NCBI RefSeq assembly: GCF_052857255.1
Contig: NC_135498.1
Location: forward strand, 87,407,639-87,471,638
DNA length: 64,000 nucleotides
From: Amblyomma americanum
Taxonomy: Eukaryota; Arthropoda; Arachnida; Ixodida; Ixodidae
Direction of reading: 5' to 3'
The translations under genes were made by a program, and so were the position numbers. Below the pieces are notes generated by a model, which saw only the letters and a program-made list of their open reading frames with translations, ran no database searches and was not told the DNA's origin. Shown here piece after piece: positions 44,993 through 56,486 of this stretch; positions within the stretch are counted from its first letter, which is position 1; each line of letters opens with the position of its first letter.

Positions 44993-45496
44993 GGAAACCG
45001 TGCGTTGCACAAGCTGACATCGAGCAGCGAGACCACGTCTCTTGCGTGGTACTGCTGAACACGAGAGAAAACAGAGCTTCGGTCGCCTACGCAAGCGTAC
45101 GGGTTTACAGCGAGGCTGAGCAGTTCAAGCTGCACACTGACAGGTTTCTGGGACCTGGAGGTAAACCGTGCGTTGCACAAGCTGACATCGAGCAGCGAGA
45201 CCACGTCTCTTGCGTGGTACTGCTGAACACGAGAGAAAACAGAGCTTCGGTCGCCTACGCAAGCGTACGGGTTTACAGCGAGGCTGAGCAGTTCAAGCTG
45301 CACACTGACAGGTTTCTGGGACCTGGAGGTAAACCGTGCGTTGCACAAGCTGACATCGAGCAGCGAGACCACGTCTCTTGCGTGGTACTGCTGAACACGA
45401 GAGAAGACAGAGCTTCGGTCGCCTACGCAAGCGTACGGGTTGACAGCGAGGCTGAGCAGTTCAAGCTGCACACTGACAGGTTTCTGGGACCTGGAG
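44993..45496 (+). repeat. 168-bp tandem triplication of a FReD middle exon
   Basis: Three units of exactly 168 bp (44993, 45161, 45329). Units 1 and 2 are identical; unit 3 differs at two positions (A to G in the GAAAAC string, T to G in GGTTTAC). Since 168 is 56 codons, the frame stays open across all three, which also produces a long but meaningless open frame on the minus strand. Confidence 0.97.
44996..45496 (+). pseudogene. FReD middle exon, triplicated and frameshifted
   Basis: Each unit encodes two FReD segments in different frames: GNRALHKLTSSSETTSL (equivalent of the FWLGN-LH-LT motif) and, one frame on, LLNTRENRASVAYASVRV plus SEAEQFKLHTDRFLGPG (the YA-Y-F-V--E---Y-L----G-AG block). 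The end GGACCTGGAG is followed by GTAAAC in units 1 and 2 (possible donors at 45161 and 45329) and by AT in unit 3. Splicing a unit end to 50343 gives GPGGWDSL in the correct phase, as expected for a FReD. Frameshift and repetition argue against a normal product. Order and strand place it between 38989 and 50343. Confidence 0.82.
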
Positions 45497-45970
45497 ATGA
45501 TACATATTCCTATCGGCACTTATGTGTCTGCAATCTGGGCACCGTTCCGCTATGCTCAGTAATCCAGCTAACTTTAGCCAATATTTAAAAACCCCTCAAC
45601 CTCAACCATGTTGAACTTCAACCATGTTGTGACCATTGTGTGTAGTACGGCAGAGTACTCCTATATTTTGTTCAAAATAATATTAAATAACTTGACAAAC
45701 TGAACTTACCAGCTATTCCGTAACTGAAGAATCTTCTTATGTTAAATTATAAAGCATCTCAAAAAACAGCTAATTCACTAGTTTTTATTTTCGTACATGC
45801 ATATAGAACAGATACAGCGCTTCCTCGACAAAAAAGAAGTTGGTGGAATATGAAAAAAACCTTGCGAGCTCATACGCTGGAGCGCCGCGACAGCACTGCT
45901 CTCAAAGTTGGAATTCATGAACGAAGTCGCGCTGGATGGTGCGGTAAATGTGACGGATGCAAAAAAGTAA
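45497..45970. other. Intron, unassigned
   Basis: AT-rich, with no recognised feature. Confidence 0.3.
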
Positions 45971-45974
45971 TGTT

Positions 45975-46160
45975 TAATGGTTTATGGGGATTAGCGTCCC
46001 AAGGCGACTCCGACAATTAGGGGCGTCTTAGTGAAGGTCTGCGAATAACTTCGATCACGTGGAGTTCTGTAACGTGCACTGACATCACTCAGTACTCAGA
46101 CATCAGACAGATACTGCGCCATTTCCTTTCCCCCAGAAAACCAATTATTATTATTATTAT
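45975..46160. mobile_element. Composite of two SINE fragments
   Basis: 45975-46095 is in minus orientation and joins a GGTTTATGGGGATTAGCGTC box to the shared core (TTCGATCACGTGGAGTTCTG, AACGTGCACTGACATC). 46100-46160 is the plus-orientation 3' end (AGACAGATACTGCGCCATTT plus an ATT tail). The box also occurs alone at 61217-61269. Confidence 0.7.
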
Positions 46161-46530
46161 TCTACAGCCCGACAAACAGTGCGCCCGACCGACGACTAGG
46201 CTGCTGTTTAATGTTTCGGCCTGCATATCGCGACCGTTTTGCCGCCAGCATACACTTATTTTTTCCTCGTCGTCGCACCCGTGGCCCCAGTTCGTAATGC
46301 CTAAACTAAGTACAGGGATTCTCTAATGATGCCCAATCAGTCAACAAAATTGTTGTGTCCGGCGACAGACCAACCTCGGACATGCACTCCTGTTTTGTCA
46401 CTCTCACTGTCAGTCAGCCCTTAATGGTGATGATCTCTTACTCCAGAATGGTCCTGGATCGCAGTTCTGTAGCAAAGAAACTACTAACGACAATTATGTG
46501 ACTACAAGTGTTCGAAAACAGAAAAAAAAG
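46161..46530. other. Unassigned spacer
   Basis: No recognised feature. Confidence 0.3.
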
Positions 46531-46534
46531 ACGC

Positions 46535-46750
46535 AAAAGACGCCTGTGTGATGTGCGATGTCAGCGCACGTTAGAGATACTCAGGTGGTCGAAATTGTTC
46601 TGGAGGCCTCCACTACGGCGGCGCTTTCTTCCTTTCTTCTTTCACTCACTCCTTTATTCCTTCTTTTACGGCGCGCTTCGGGTGTCCACCGAAGTTATGT
46701 GAGACAGTTACTGCGTCATTTCCTTTCGTCAAAAACAAATTTTTATTTTT
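46535..46750 (+). mobile_element. SINE, head-less copy
   Basis: The body and 3' end are present (GATGTCAGCGCACGTTAGAG, GGTGGTCGAAATTGTTCTGG, GAGACAGTTACTGCGTCATT). The tRNA head is replaced by A-rich sequence. It is about as diverged as the 58.7-kb copy. Confidence 0.82.
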
Positions 46751-47816
46751 TCATTCTTCTGTTGCGAAATTACACTTTTCTCTAAACAGCTCTATAAGAA
46801 GACTGGCCGTTCCAAATTCTCTTTTCTGCTCAATCAAAAAACTAAAGGAGAGGGCACAGTTTTCTTTAATTCTTAAGAGTGATTGTTTATGCAATTATTC
46901 TAGACGCGCGATCACTGGCACTTTTCATGCATTGTAGCACCCATTTTCGCACTAAGTGTCCGGCATTGGGGTCTGAAGCCGTGATTGGCAGAAGTAGGGG
47001 AGCAGAAAGGAAGACGGGAGGGGAGAGAGAGAGAAGAGGACCCGAGGGGGGGGGGGGGGATCGTGTGGCGAAAGGGACACCGCTGTAGATGGAGTCGAAG
47101 ATTGGCAGAGAGAGGGCCAGGTGCGCCACTGGGCGATCGCTGCATTGGACCTGGCGAGTGGAGCAGGGCTATGACGTGTCACACAGTGGCTAATTTCATC
47201 TCACCCGCTCCCACGGTCTGATCCTATCGACGGCAACGGGCGCTCTTCCCGGAGGAACACTGAAGGAAACGCATAGTCTGGCGCATGAATCGCACGGATC
47301 CTCTGTGAATTTTTCCTCGCGCCTCGCAGTCGTCCTGAATGTTAAGCCGCACTTTACAGGACGATTTAACCAAGCTTTCTGTAAGTCAACGTCCCAATTT
47401 CTTGGAAACGCCATCTCAGTTTATTCATTGCTATGCACGCTCAACACCGTCAGCGATCGATTGTCAGCAAAGCGCAGGGAGCAAATTGTGTTCCGTTTAT
47501 TTCTGACGCAGCTCGCGAGTTTTGTTGCTAAATAATGGGCGCTTATATTGAACCCAGGCTTACGCTGTGTTCCGAGAGTACAAGCATCGAAACAAGATAA
47601 GTAACAAAGTCTCGAAAGAAAAAAAAATGACAGCTGATTACGACAGTCAGTAATGCGAAATTTCAGCGCAGCTCTTCGTGCGCCATTTGCCACCACTGGC
47701 AAGTGGCGGGTTACGCTGCTAGCCACCCTCCGGGACCTTCCTCTGGCAATCACCTTCCGGTTGTTCATTTTTCCGCTCGTACCGTGGCAGGTGATGCTAC
47801 GCTCTGCTAGTACCTA
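46751..47816. other. Unassigned spacer with poly-G tract
   Basis: A purine-rich block at about 47005-47060 ends in a G run. The rest holds no recognised motif. Confidence 0.35.
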
Positions 47817-48087
47817 GGGTGCCTCGATGCCAGCGCCGGGTGGAGACAACTTAAGCGACGCCGCCATATTGAATCACAACTGGCCTCTCCCATGTACCGC
47901 GAAATGCTCGACTGGTAGCCCAGTGTAGCTCTCGCTGCAAAAGGCCGTTCGAGTTATCGCACTTTGAAGCGCGCCGAGAGCATGAACGGTGCCGCTACAA
48001 ACGCTAGCGCCGCTGATCCCGAGTGATTCAATATGGCGGCGCCGCTGAAGTTGTCTCCACCCCGGCGGCGCTGGCATCGAGGCATCC
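47817..48087. mobile_element. MITE with about 60-bp TIRs and TA target duplication
   Basis: Terminal inverted repeats start GGRTGCCTCGATGCCAGCGC and include GTGGAGACAACTT and GCCGCCATATTGAATCAC, at 47817-47877 and 48023-48087. TA lies directly outside both ends (47815-47816, 48088-48089). At 271 bp with no coding capacity it fits a Tc1/mariner-superfamily MITE. Confidence 0.85.
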
Positions 48088-48089
48088 TA

Positions 48090-49230
48090 CTGGCACCTAC
48101 CAACACGCCACCAGCCAGCTGCCGTAACACGCTACCTGTGAAAGCGCCGACTACGACGATAACGACTACGACGCCGCATGCAGGAACGGGCGCGTAAGAG
48201 CTGCGCTCTAAAAAGGGCTACGCGACAGCGGCGTCTCTAGGGGGCTGCGGTAGGTGTTGTCCGTACAGGGTGAAAAGCTCTGCCGTTTAGAATTCAGAGC
48301 AAGGTTTAGAGCAAAAAAAAATAAATAACACGAACGAGCGAGCCCCAAGACACTCACAACCAAGGCGCTAAATTCCGACTGATTTATTCCCAAGACAATT
48401 ATAACGAAGGCGACACGTATGGACTATCAGACGCATGCGCCAGGAAGACTGAAAAATTAGGATGGAAATGACAGAATAACACTCTTAAAAGTCTCATGTC
48501 ACCAGGCATCATTGATTGCTGAGCTTAGGTTCTCTTAGGTTATTGAATCATATAGGTGTTTTTTTTTTCAATAGGGTAGCACCCGCTTCCGCCGTTCTCC
48601 TGCCGTGTAGGTGTCCATCCGCTTGCTAAAGGCAAGAGCCAATTTCCTAGACAGCTCTCCAGAGCGCCGCCGACCATGCTAGGCTCAGTTTAGATCTGCG
48701 CAGTCATCACAACGGCGTTCCTATGGGGGTATAGCTGGCACATCAACGCTTCGTGATAAAAACGTGTCCAACATTCATGAACTAAAATTTTGAATATTGG
48801 AAAACTTTAAAGTACCGGTATACAAATATTGAAGGCGATGGCTGATTCTTTCGCCATGTGGCAAAATCTTTCTTTTATAGAGTTTCCATCACTCGCGCCG
48901 AGCAGTTAAGAATGCCGTTTGAAACCAATGGGGAACGCTTTTGACGATAACAAGAGCATTAATGGCAAAAAAAGAAAAATGCCAGCTTGGAGATCTGTGA
49001 ATATTTTCGCTTTTATTGTCAAAACGTACAATATATGAAAAAAGTGCGCTCATAAATTCTTTCTCGTTCAAAACTGCTTTTGTCCAGAATTGTGGCGTGT
49101 GATAGCAAGCTTGGAACGAGTGCACTCCTAATTGGCGAATGTCACGTTTTCATCTGTCCAATATGAAACAAATTCTTTTCGAACTGTTGTTTGCTTTCTA
49201 GACCCGAGTACAAAAATCAAGACTCGCTTA
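48090..49230. other. Intron or spacer, unassigned
   Basis: No recognised coding motif or element border. Confidence 0.3.
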
Positions 49231-49233
49231 GTG

Positions 49234-49482
49234 TTCGGCGGCCGTCAGTGATTTCTATGGTGTCTGAGATCAAATACCAATACCCCCAGCCTGTGCCTAT
49301 ATTCGTATGTCCAGAAGCGGTCCGCTGGTACGGCAATTTACGATGTAGCGCACTGTTCCGAGCATACGTACCAATAGCCGCCGCTCGATATGAGCGAGCG
49401 GTGCTAGCCACTGTCTACACCGGAGATGGAGACCATTCGTATTTGATTTCAGACACGGCGGTGATGACTAACGGCGGCCGAA
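49234..49482. mobile_element. MITE-like inverted repeat element
   Basis: The left end TTCGGCGGCCGTCAGTGAT followed by GTGTCTGAGATCAAATAC pairs with the right end (GATTTCAGACAC, GTGATGACTAACGGC, GGCCGAA), arms of about 45 bp with mismatches. The 249-bp unit has no gene. No clear target duplication. Confidence 0.55.
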
Positions 49483-50340
49483 AAAAAAGCTTGTTTTTAT
49501 TTCTTTAATAGGGTTCGTAGAGTAATTTCAAATTAAAGTCTGATATCAAGGTAGCATTTAGAATGTAGGATCCCGAGTACGCACGTGGACGAAGAAAAAC
49601 TTCATTATGGATTGATAGGGATTTTTCTGTCCCGCGGAGGTTGTTAACGGGCACTCGCGTCTTACAGCACACGGCCTTTGTCCTCCCTCGAAATGTGACC
49701 ACTGCGGCTGTGTTTGCTTTCCGCAACCTAGCGCTCAGGAGCTTGGCGCCAAAGCCACTAAGCCCAATTAGACTAACAGGAATGTTCGGTTCGAGGAAAA
49801 TCAGACAGCCTACGATTGGCGGAAGAACCAACTGCTTGCCGCACGCATTCTCTGATACAGAAGAGCATAGGATGCTTACGAGCGCTGCTATAATAAAGCA
49901 CAGATCTGCTCTCCCGACGATGCTTAGAAATACGTTTCCAAGAGCGGTTCTTGTCTATAACAAGTAAAGGTGGCGCCTACTTTGATGGGGAGGTTTTCCC
50001 AGAGAATTTTTTTTTTTAAACATGCGTGCGCTGGCAGACGAAGGACGACCAAGAATGGACACAACTGCGATTAGATTCAACTTAATAGTTAAACGCCATT
50101 GTGTCTATTCTATGGCGTCCTTCGGCTGCAAGCGCTCACATGTTTTAAAAATGCCTGCAAGCGAACTCGTCCCGCAGCACACCTTGCTTTTTCCAGGGCT
50201 TTAAAATATTTTCGCTTTTGAGGAAAGAGCGATCAGCCGGCGTCACTGAGACAAGCTCCATAATTTTTCGAGGCATGGCATTAAACATGGCAGAGGTGTT
50301 TTCGGCATTCCTTTTTATATTTTTACTGTCATTTTTTTCC
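49483..50340. other. Intron of the plus-strand FReD copy, unassigned
   Basis: No exon recognised; it ends in a good acceptor tract before the next exon. Confidence 0.3.
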
Positions 50341-50342
50341 AG

Positions 50343-50614
50343 GTTGGGACAGTTTAAGCTACCGTGGTGGCAGGATGTTCGCTACCTTCGACAAGAACAA
50401 GGACGTTGCTATGAACGGCAACCGCGCGGTCCCATACCGAGGTGGTTAGTGGTACCATTATTGTTACCAGTCAAATCCGAATGATCTCAATCTCAACGGC
50501 CACTACGACTACAGAATCGTTGGCATCGACTGGGGACATCGCGACGGCTCGCTCGGGTACTCACACTCTTATCCGAGTGCCCTACTGCTTATACGGCCAG
50601 TGGATTTACTATGA
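50343..50614 (+). pseudogene. FReD terminal exon with premature stop, plus-strand copy
   Basis: After the acceptor CATTTTTTTCCAG (ending 50342) the exon completes a split Gly codon and reads WDSLSYRGGRMFATFDKNKD, then AMNGNRAVPYRGG, a TAG stop at 50447-50449 where FReDs have the first Trp of WWY, and WYHYCYQSNPNDLNLNGHYD, VGIDWGHRDGS, SYPSALLLIRPVDLL, stop 50612-50614. The first Cys of the C-terminal disulphide is also missing. The phase equals that of the minus-strand exon. AATAAA follows at 50623-50628. Two independent lesions make it a pseudogene exon. Confidence 0.9.
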
Positions 50615-50622
50615 TTTTTGGA

Positions 50623-50628
50623 AATAAA
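50623..50628 (+). promoter_or_regulatory. Polyadenylation signal of the FReD pseudogene
   Basis: AATAAA nine bases after the terminal stop codon, overlapping a second AATAAA. Confidence 0.7.
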
Positions 50629-50639
50629 TAAATTGCATG

Positions 50640-53600
50640 CAGTGATTATTGACAGCGATGGCTGCAGGCCAAAAAAAGGTTGAAACCTATCCTTGAGTCC
50701 CAAAGACGGAACAAAAAATATGTGAAAACAACCACATCTCTAATGTTGCTGTTTGGCCTGATACATGCAAAATGGGGACTGTATAGTCAGATAGAGGATT
50801 CAATAATCAAAACTTACCTGTGTTTGAAGAAATTTCTATCAGAGACGTCGGACGTCTCTTGGTGTTTTCATAAACATTGCAAACAGAGCTTTTGAATTGG
50901 TAAAAAACTAATTCTGGGAAAGCCATAAGATAAGTTCAGATCTCTCTTGCCCCCAAAGTGTAGGTCCTTTCGTTTAGTTCAGAAACTCACAATGCTGCAC
51001 GTGCAATCACCACGCACCACCTTCACCTAAGGGCATTTTCTGCTTCCTGAAAAGATTTAAAAAATGTTTTCGAAATCACTCTTCTTGGCCTCTTCCCTTT
51101 CCCCGCAAGCTGTGCTTTACTCTCTTTTGTGACTTTGGCCCTCATGGACAATGGGATTGTCACTACCCCGTCTACAATACGTCATTAAAACATTTTTTCA
51201 GATATGATCCACGACTTTGATCTCTCAAAAAATGCCAAATAATCATAGTAGTATGCGCTGGTTGGCTATCACGCTTAACAGCCTAGATGGACAGGAAGGG
51301 GCGCAATGGGCCCAGCTCTTCAAATATAGTTCAATTCTGCTGCTTTAATTTTGACCCTTAAGAACTATACAAGAATGCCATCCCTCTTCGAGCTTTCACT
51401 CTGGACAGCACGTGGGGCGTTCTGTACTACAGTCGGAGCATTACAGCTTTATCACAAAAAGTGGAGCAAAGCACCCTTCAAAAGGCATAATCCTGTAGTG
51501 TCTCCTAATAACATAATGTTTAAGATAGTGTGAAGAACCACGTTACAACACCGTATATGATAACCTTGCAAGATAAACTATAGCAAGCACGTACGACAGT
51601 CACGCCGTCCGATTCCCAGAGGAGAGATCAATGACTTTAGAAGTGATAGCACAGTCAGTGGAAAACCCATCAATCTCAACGTCATGACAAAAAGCCACAA
51701 GCGCCCGAAACCACTCCAATTGAGGAAGTACAGAATATCTCTTATACTTCCGACGTATCTGCATTTCTACTTTCCATATGGAGATGCTCACCCTCAATTA
51801 AAAGGCGGAATACAGCGTGAATGATTCAGAATGTTCTCCTAGCATGCAACATTACTGTTGCCACTCGACAGAGGACTTACCTTCTTCAATACGTTGGACA
51901 AGTAGTCTACAACATTTTCCAGTCAAGGCGCATGAAGAACATTGACGCCCAACTACAACGCAATCAAAACATCTTGTTAATTAAATGATTAAGAGCTCAT
52001 CAAAACATCTTGTTAATTAAATGATTAAGAGCTGACCACCCTCTCATGCTGTGGTACCACAAATAGGCCGACCATATTCCTATAAAAGCAACATCACGGG
52101 CGCGTTCTAGCGTTCGTTTCTAAATGCATAGAGGGAGTGCGAGTCATTAATGATTCTTCACGATGCCTTTTTAGCAAATCATGAATCTCAACGAATGAAA
52201 TATTAGAGGAGAAAACTGCACTATTCTGCGCCGCGTATTCTTTGCACTTAGCCTGCATTCAAATCGGTTATGCCAAGCAGCGTAGAGGCAGACAATGGGC
52301 CTCTGTTTCAAAACAGCGAGTTTGCGGAGATCACGCTGGAAGTTTGTTTTCACGATGGCAAAATAACTGTAATTTGGCTACAAGGATAAAAACTCTTCAT
52401 GTGTCTAATCGCTATGCATACATATCTAGCCTGCCTACATATCATGACTTGTGCGCCTAAACTAAATTTTCAAAACCGTAACTGGATGCACTCCTGATAT
52501 CCTGTCGGCAACTAAAGCATGAGCAACTTTCAAGGCGTACGAGGTATCTTTCGGATACCTCTCAAATACCCTTCTGCAAGATTTTTACCGAATACTGGAA
52601 ATACTGGCCTTAAAAGATCACGTCACTCCATCCCAAAACATGTGAAAAGAGGCCAGGTTCATGAAAAGATACATGCTATGTCCCTAGACTTAAATGTAGA
52701 CCAAGCAGTGCTGTGCGAACTGGTACACTTTCCAGTCTTCTCGGTGTTTCAAAATTGCGTGCTGTATTTTACATGCGCATTTTACAGGCTTCGGACAAAA
52801 CCACAGAAAAAATAAAATTGGATTGTTTTCACAGAGAATGTTGCGAAAGGAAATTTTTGTTAATGCAGTGAATGCAGGATTCTGTCTAAGCGACTCCCAG
52901 TCACTTTATTTTTTAGATATTATGGAGACACTCTGCGTCCAGCCTGCGGGAAGGCCAGCTTCCGTGCCAGCTACACGCAGGCGTTACTCGTACGCGACAC
53001 ATTTCCCCAACCCGTGGCGCCGAGCCCCAGCCACGGCAGGTTCGGACGAAATAGGTAACGGGAGAGCACGCTAGAAATAGTTTAATGTCCTAACGCGAGG
53101 TAAAGCGCACTGCGGAAGAGTGTTCCGTCCGATAAAATAGAGGGTCGGTAGCTGACCAAGTCGTCATTGTCGATCGGCGTTAGGTTCGGGGGTCGACGGG
53201 CAGAAAGGGGTCCCGGGCAGGTCAGCAGGAGGCCAACAGCAAGAGAGGAGTTTCCCGCCACGTACTACTCTTTTTAACCCCTCGGTGGCTGCCTACCTAG
53301 GAGCAATACGTTACTCACAATCTCAGGCATGCAACCCTTCCCTAAGTGGCCAGCGCGCTGTCGCGACGTCTGACGTCAATGTTGGGAACGGGTAGAGTAG
53401 CAGGAGAGCCTTCTCCACATTCCTGGTGGCACGCACGCGTGCACTCGTGACTCCGGAGCGTTTGCCGCTGGCGCGAGGGACGAGGAGGGATACCAGTGTA
53501 TCCCACAATATATAGATATTGAATACGGATATGCGGACGGCTGCAGGCCGCGAAGGCTCGCCCATAGCGAGGAAAGAACTAACTTACGAGGGCCTGTTTG

Positions 53601-53980
53601 CGGTCTGTGCATGGGAAGTCCTGCGCGCTTACCGGACAACTTATTTATGGCCTTACGACCTCAGTACTTTTATAAGCCCAAAAGGTATTCGCAAAATACC
53701 AGTCAGTAAGGAAAGTGATGTTGAACACTCGAGAAAATTACAAATTCACAATCCGTAAGATACTAAGGTGAATGGTATATTGCCACAGCAATGTTCCTGC
53801 CACTTTCAACACGACGAGAAAGCGCACTTTTCGAACATGAACTGTAAAACAATACCGTAACCTTCGATCTGTTTATTGTAAATTATGTGAAGTACAGCTA
53901 CTTCACATATACATATCGTTAATAGTTTACGATGAAGCATTGGTCATGCTGCATTATGTCAGGTTTAACGTTTCAAGGTG
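50640..53980. other. Long unassigned region with a 36-bp duplication
   Basis: No gene or transposon recognised. A direct duplication of 36 bp (ATCAAAACATCTTGTTAATT...) occupies 51963-52033. The part from 52910 to 53560 is GC-rich and has several open frames, none with a known motif. Confidence 0.35.
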
Positions 53981-53983
53981 ACA

Positions 53984-54195
53984 CAGAGGCTACAAGAGAC
54001 GCCATGGTGGATGTAGTTCGGGTTCACTTCGACCACCTGGCATTCATCAACGTGCGATGACATCATAAAGCACACGGGTGTTTTTGTGTGTTTCTTCTCT
54101 TTAAAAATGTATTCGCCACCGTTGGGATTCGATCGCGCAGCTTTCAGGCTCAGCAGCAGCATGCCGTAGCTACAAGGCATCACCGCGAGTGAAAA
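53984..54195 (-). mobile_element. SINE with a different tRNA-like head
   Basis: The minus-strand head CGCGGTGATGCCTTGTAGCT and B-box-like GCGATCGAATCCC differ from the main family, but the body carries the same core (plus-strand text CTTCGACCACCTGGCATTC, AACGTGCGATGACATC). It is flanked by AT-rich DNA. Confidence 0.68.
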
Positions 54196-54935
54196 ATCGT
54201 TTCTTTTAGTTAAAACGACAGCAGTATGAAGGTATTGTGTAACCACGAAACTAAAGAAGGACACGCCGATGTACTGCACATAATCTACAGCGTGTCGCAA
54301 GTAACTCCGCTCAAGGGATAAAAATTAGCCAGGGATGTTAGGGGAGCGAAACCGGCTGCATGCTGTTTACAGTCATAGTTGACGTCCTTTGGTCTCTCCT
54401 CGAATATACAGTCCGAGAAATACAATAAGTCACTTAACAACTGAAAAAGAGCTCTTTCCAAGCTCAGAAACAAAACAATTATGGCGCTTACACATTCCTA
54501 GCAAGCGGAATATGAGCGCTGGCTGGTTTCACACTGTGCTTTCGTGGGCAATAAATCCGCGATTTATGATTTTTATAAACCTCAAATATGTCTGGTGCGT
54601 GTTTCACGGGTGGCTTGTATCTCGGGGCGAACACTCGTGGATACTGGTGTCTTTCGCGCAAAACTTATTCTTCAGGAGCCCTTACATAGCGTGCCGCCTT
54701 TTTCGGGCACTTTGGAATGTCCTAGCGTCTTGCCTGGTTGACCGCACCGTATACCATGAATTTTAACCACGAGATTTAAGAAGCAGCAATAGCCAGGAGT
54801 GAACACAGCATTAGTGTCTAACAGTGTACTTCAAACTAACGCAACATGGCACAAATACAGGGCGAAACGCTGCAAAGCGCAAACGCTGTTAATTTTTTAA
54901 ATCCCACACAGCTAACTAATGGATAACCTCTGCTC
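54196..54935. other. Unassigned spacer
   Basis: No recognised feature; the 125-codon open frame at 54389 shows no family motif. Confidence 0.3.
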
Positions 54936-54937
54936 AG

Positions 54938-55190
54938 AAAATTGGTTTTTCGAGAAAGGAAATGGTACAGTATTTGTCTCAAATATCGGCGGGCGCCTGA
55001 ACCGCGCAGTCAGAGAAGAGATAAAAGAGGAAATGAAAGAAGAAAGGAAGTAAGTGGTGCCGTAGTGGAGGGCTCTGGAATAATTTCGACCACTTGGGAA
55101 TCTTTAACGTGCACTGTCATCGCACAGCACATAGGCGCATTTTGCGTTTCGCCTCCATCGAAACGCTGCCGCCGCGGTCGGGTTCGAGCA
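54938..55190 (-). mobile_element. SINE, head-truncated copy
   Basis: Tail and body are present (plus-strand GGAAATGGTACAGTATTTGT, GAATAATTTCGACCACTTGG, AACGTGCACTGTCATC). The copy stops inside the B box (GTCGGGTTCGAGC) at 55190, so the 5' end is truncated. Confidence 0.85.
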
Positions 55191-55960
55191 GAGTTGTATA
55201 CTTTTTAGACAATAACATGTACACTTGATCATTCTCTTGCAGCGTGAAACGCTGCAATCATCTTCTTTATTAAAGGCGCCAACCAGATACATTTCACTAT
55301 AGAAAGCTACTGCTTTGTAATCCCCCACCGCAGAGGCGCGGCGAATGCGCTTGTGGGAGCTATTGTCTTCTACACCTGACGCTAGGATAGCTGCATTGGA
55401 TCGTCTACCTCAACAAGGGTGATATGATATTTGCGATGAGCTGAAAAATCTGCACAAAACTGTCACCCCCCCCCCCCCCTTTCGTTTTTGTAACAAAATC
55501 CACGCAGCCGCTACATTATGAATTTGTGCGCTTTGCTTGTTCACAACAATATGCTAATTCTGGATTTTTGAAAAATCGTATTTTTGTACGCCATAGTTTT
55601 CCGCTCAGACGAATTTTTTTCCGACGGCAAATTAATCCCATATCGATAAATTGCCAAAACCTACAAAAATACATTTTGATAACCTTCCACAGTGCTGTAA
55701 CACTGCGGAGTCCATATCAAAACGTGGATGACACGATTCTGTACCTCAGATAAAAACCTTGGCATGTTAATAATTAAACTCAGCAATGACCCTACAAAAC
55801 CTCAAGCGAGTGCCAGTCTTATATGCTTTGAATAGAGTGATCTAAATCCGACTGGATGATCATTTCTTCTTGTTACCATTCCTTGGAAATATGAAAACTT
55901 TGCTTCAATTTCGTGTGCTTTCCCATTGACTATGCACAAATTATTCCTTCACGTCAAACT
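55191..55960. other. Unassigned spacer with poly-C tract
   Basis: A C run lies at about 55467-55480. No other recognised feature. Confidence 0.3.
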
Positions 55961-55963
55961 TCA

Positions 55964-56486
55964 CTAATACCTCAGACTACAAGCGCAGATTGCATCCTCA
56001 AGAGAAGTAAGTGCACCTAATTTCATTCGAATGCTAAAGGAGGTCTTGGGCTTGTAGCGGACGTCCGCTGGATGGCCGACTCTTCTGCAGTTAAAGCAAA
56101 CCTTTACTTGCTCTCGATACGGGTGTACGCGGAAGATGGCTTCCCAGTAGTATATCTGAGTGGGGATCTTCATTCCTTGGAAGGTGATTTAGATGGGCGT
56201 GGATTTGCCGATGCGTAGGCCTCCGCGATGACGATTCTCGGGTTCCGGTTCATGAAACCCTAACGGGGTGTATCCGGGAGGCTGTCGTCGTTGGGTTGGT
56301 AGATGACTCCCTTGATGGAGTCGTCGGGCGCCGCCACATATCATGCCCCGTTGAAGTCTTTGTCCCCCATCTTGAGTACTTTCCGATTTCCGTACGATAC
56401 AGCTCGTTGGCAATTCGGCATGCTGAACGCGATCGTATGGTTCGAGGGGTTGATAGTAGTGGTATTCTCTGCTTGGGCGGCGAGGA
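55964..56486 (-). pseudogene. LINE ORF1 C-terminal part (I-type), interrupted
   Basis: The minus strand reads DDSIKGVIYQPN and PLGFHEPEPENRHRGGLRIG (56200-56310), then MKIPTQIYYWEAIFRVHPYR and VCFNCRRVGHPADV near 56080-56110, a zinc knuckle whose last Cys is lost. This is the Gag-like ORF1 of an I-group LINE, in broken frames. Its N-terminal portion lies beyond the inserted element, at 57331-57700. Confidence 0.72.

Noticed and set aside
44938..45519. 193-codon open frame on the minus strand across the 168-bp array
   Set aside because: It is a by-product of three in-phase repeats; the plus strand carries the recognisable fibrinogen motifs.
45046..45588. 180-codon plus-strand frame read as a novel repeat protein
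   Set aside because: The FReD motifs lie in two different frames of each unit and the unit ends look like exon borders, so the continuous frame is not the natural product.
47005..47060. G-quadruplex regulatory site
   Set aside because: The purine and G run can fold, but similar runs occur next to repeats elsewhere in the window and no gene lies nearby.
52823..53565. GC-rich block as CpG-island promoter
   Set aside because: Composition changes here, but no transcription start motif or downstream gene could be identified.
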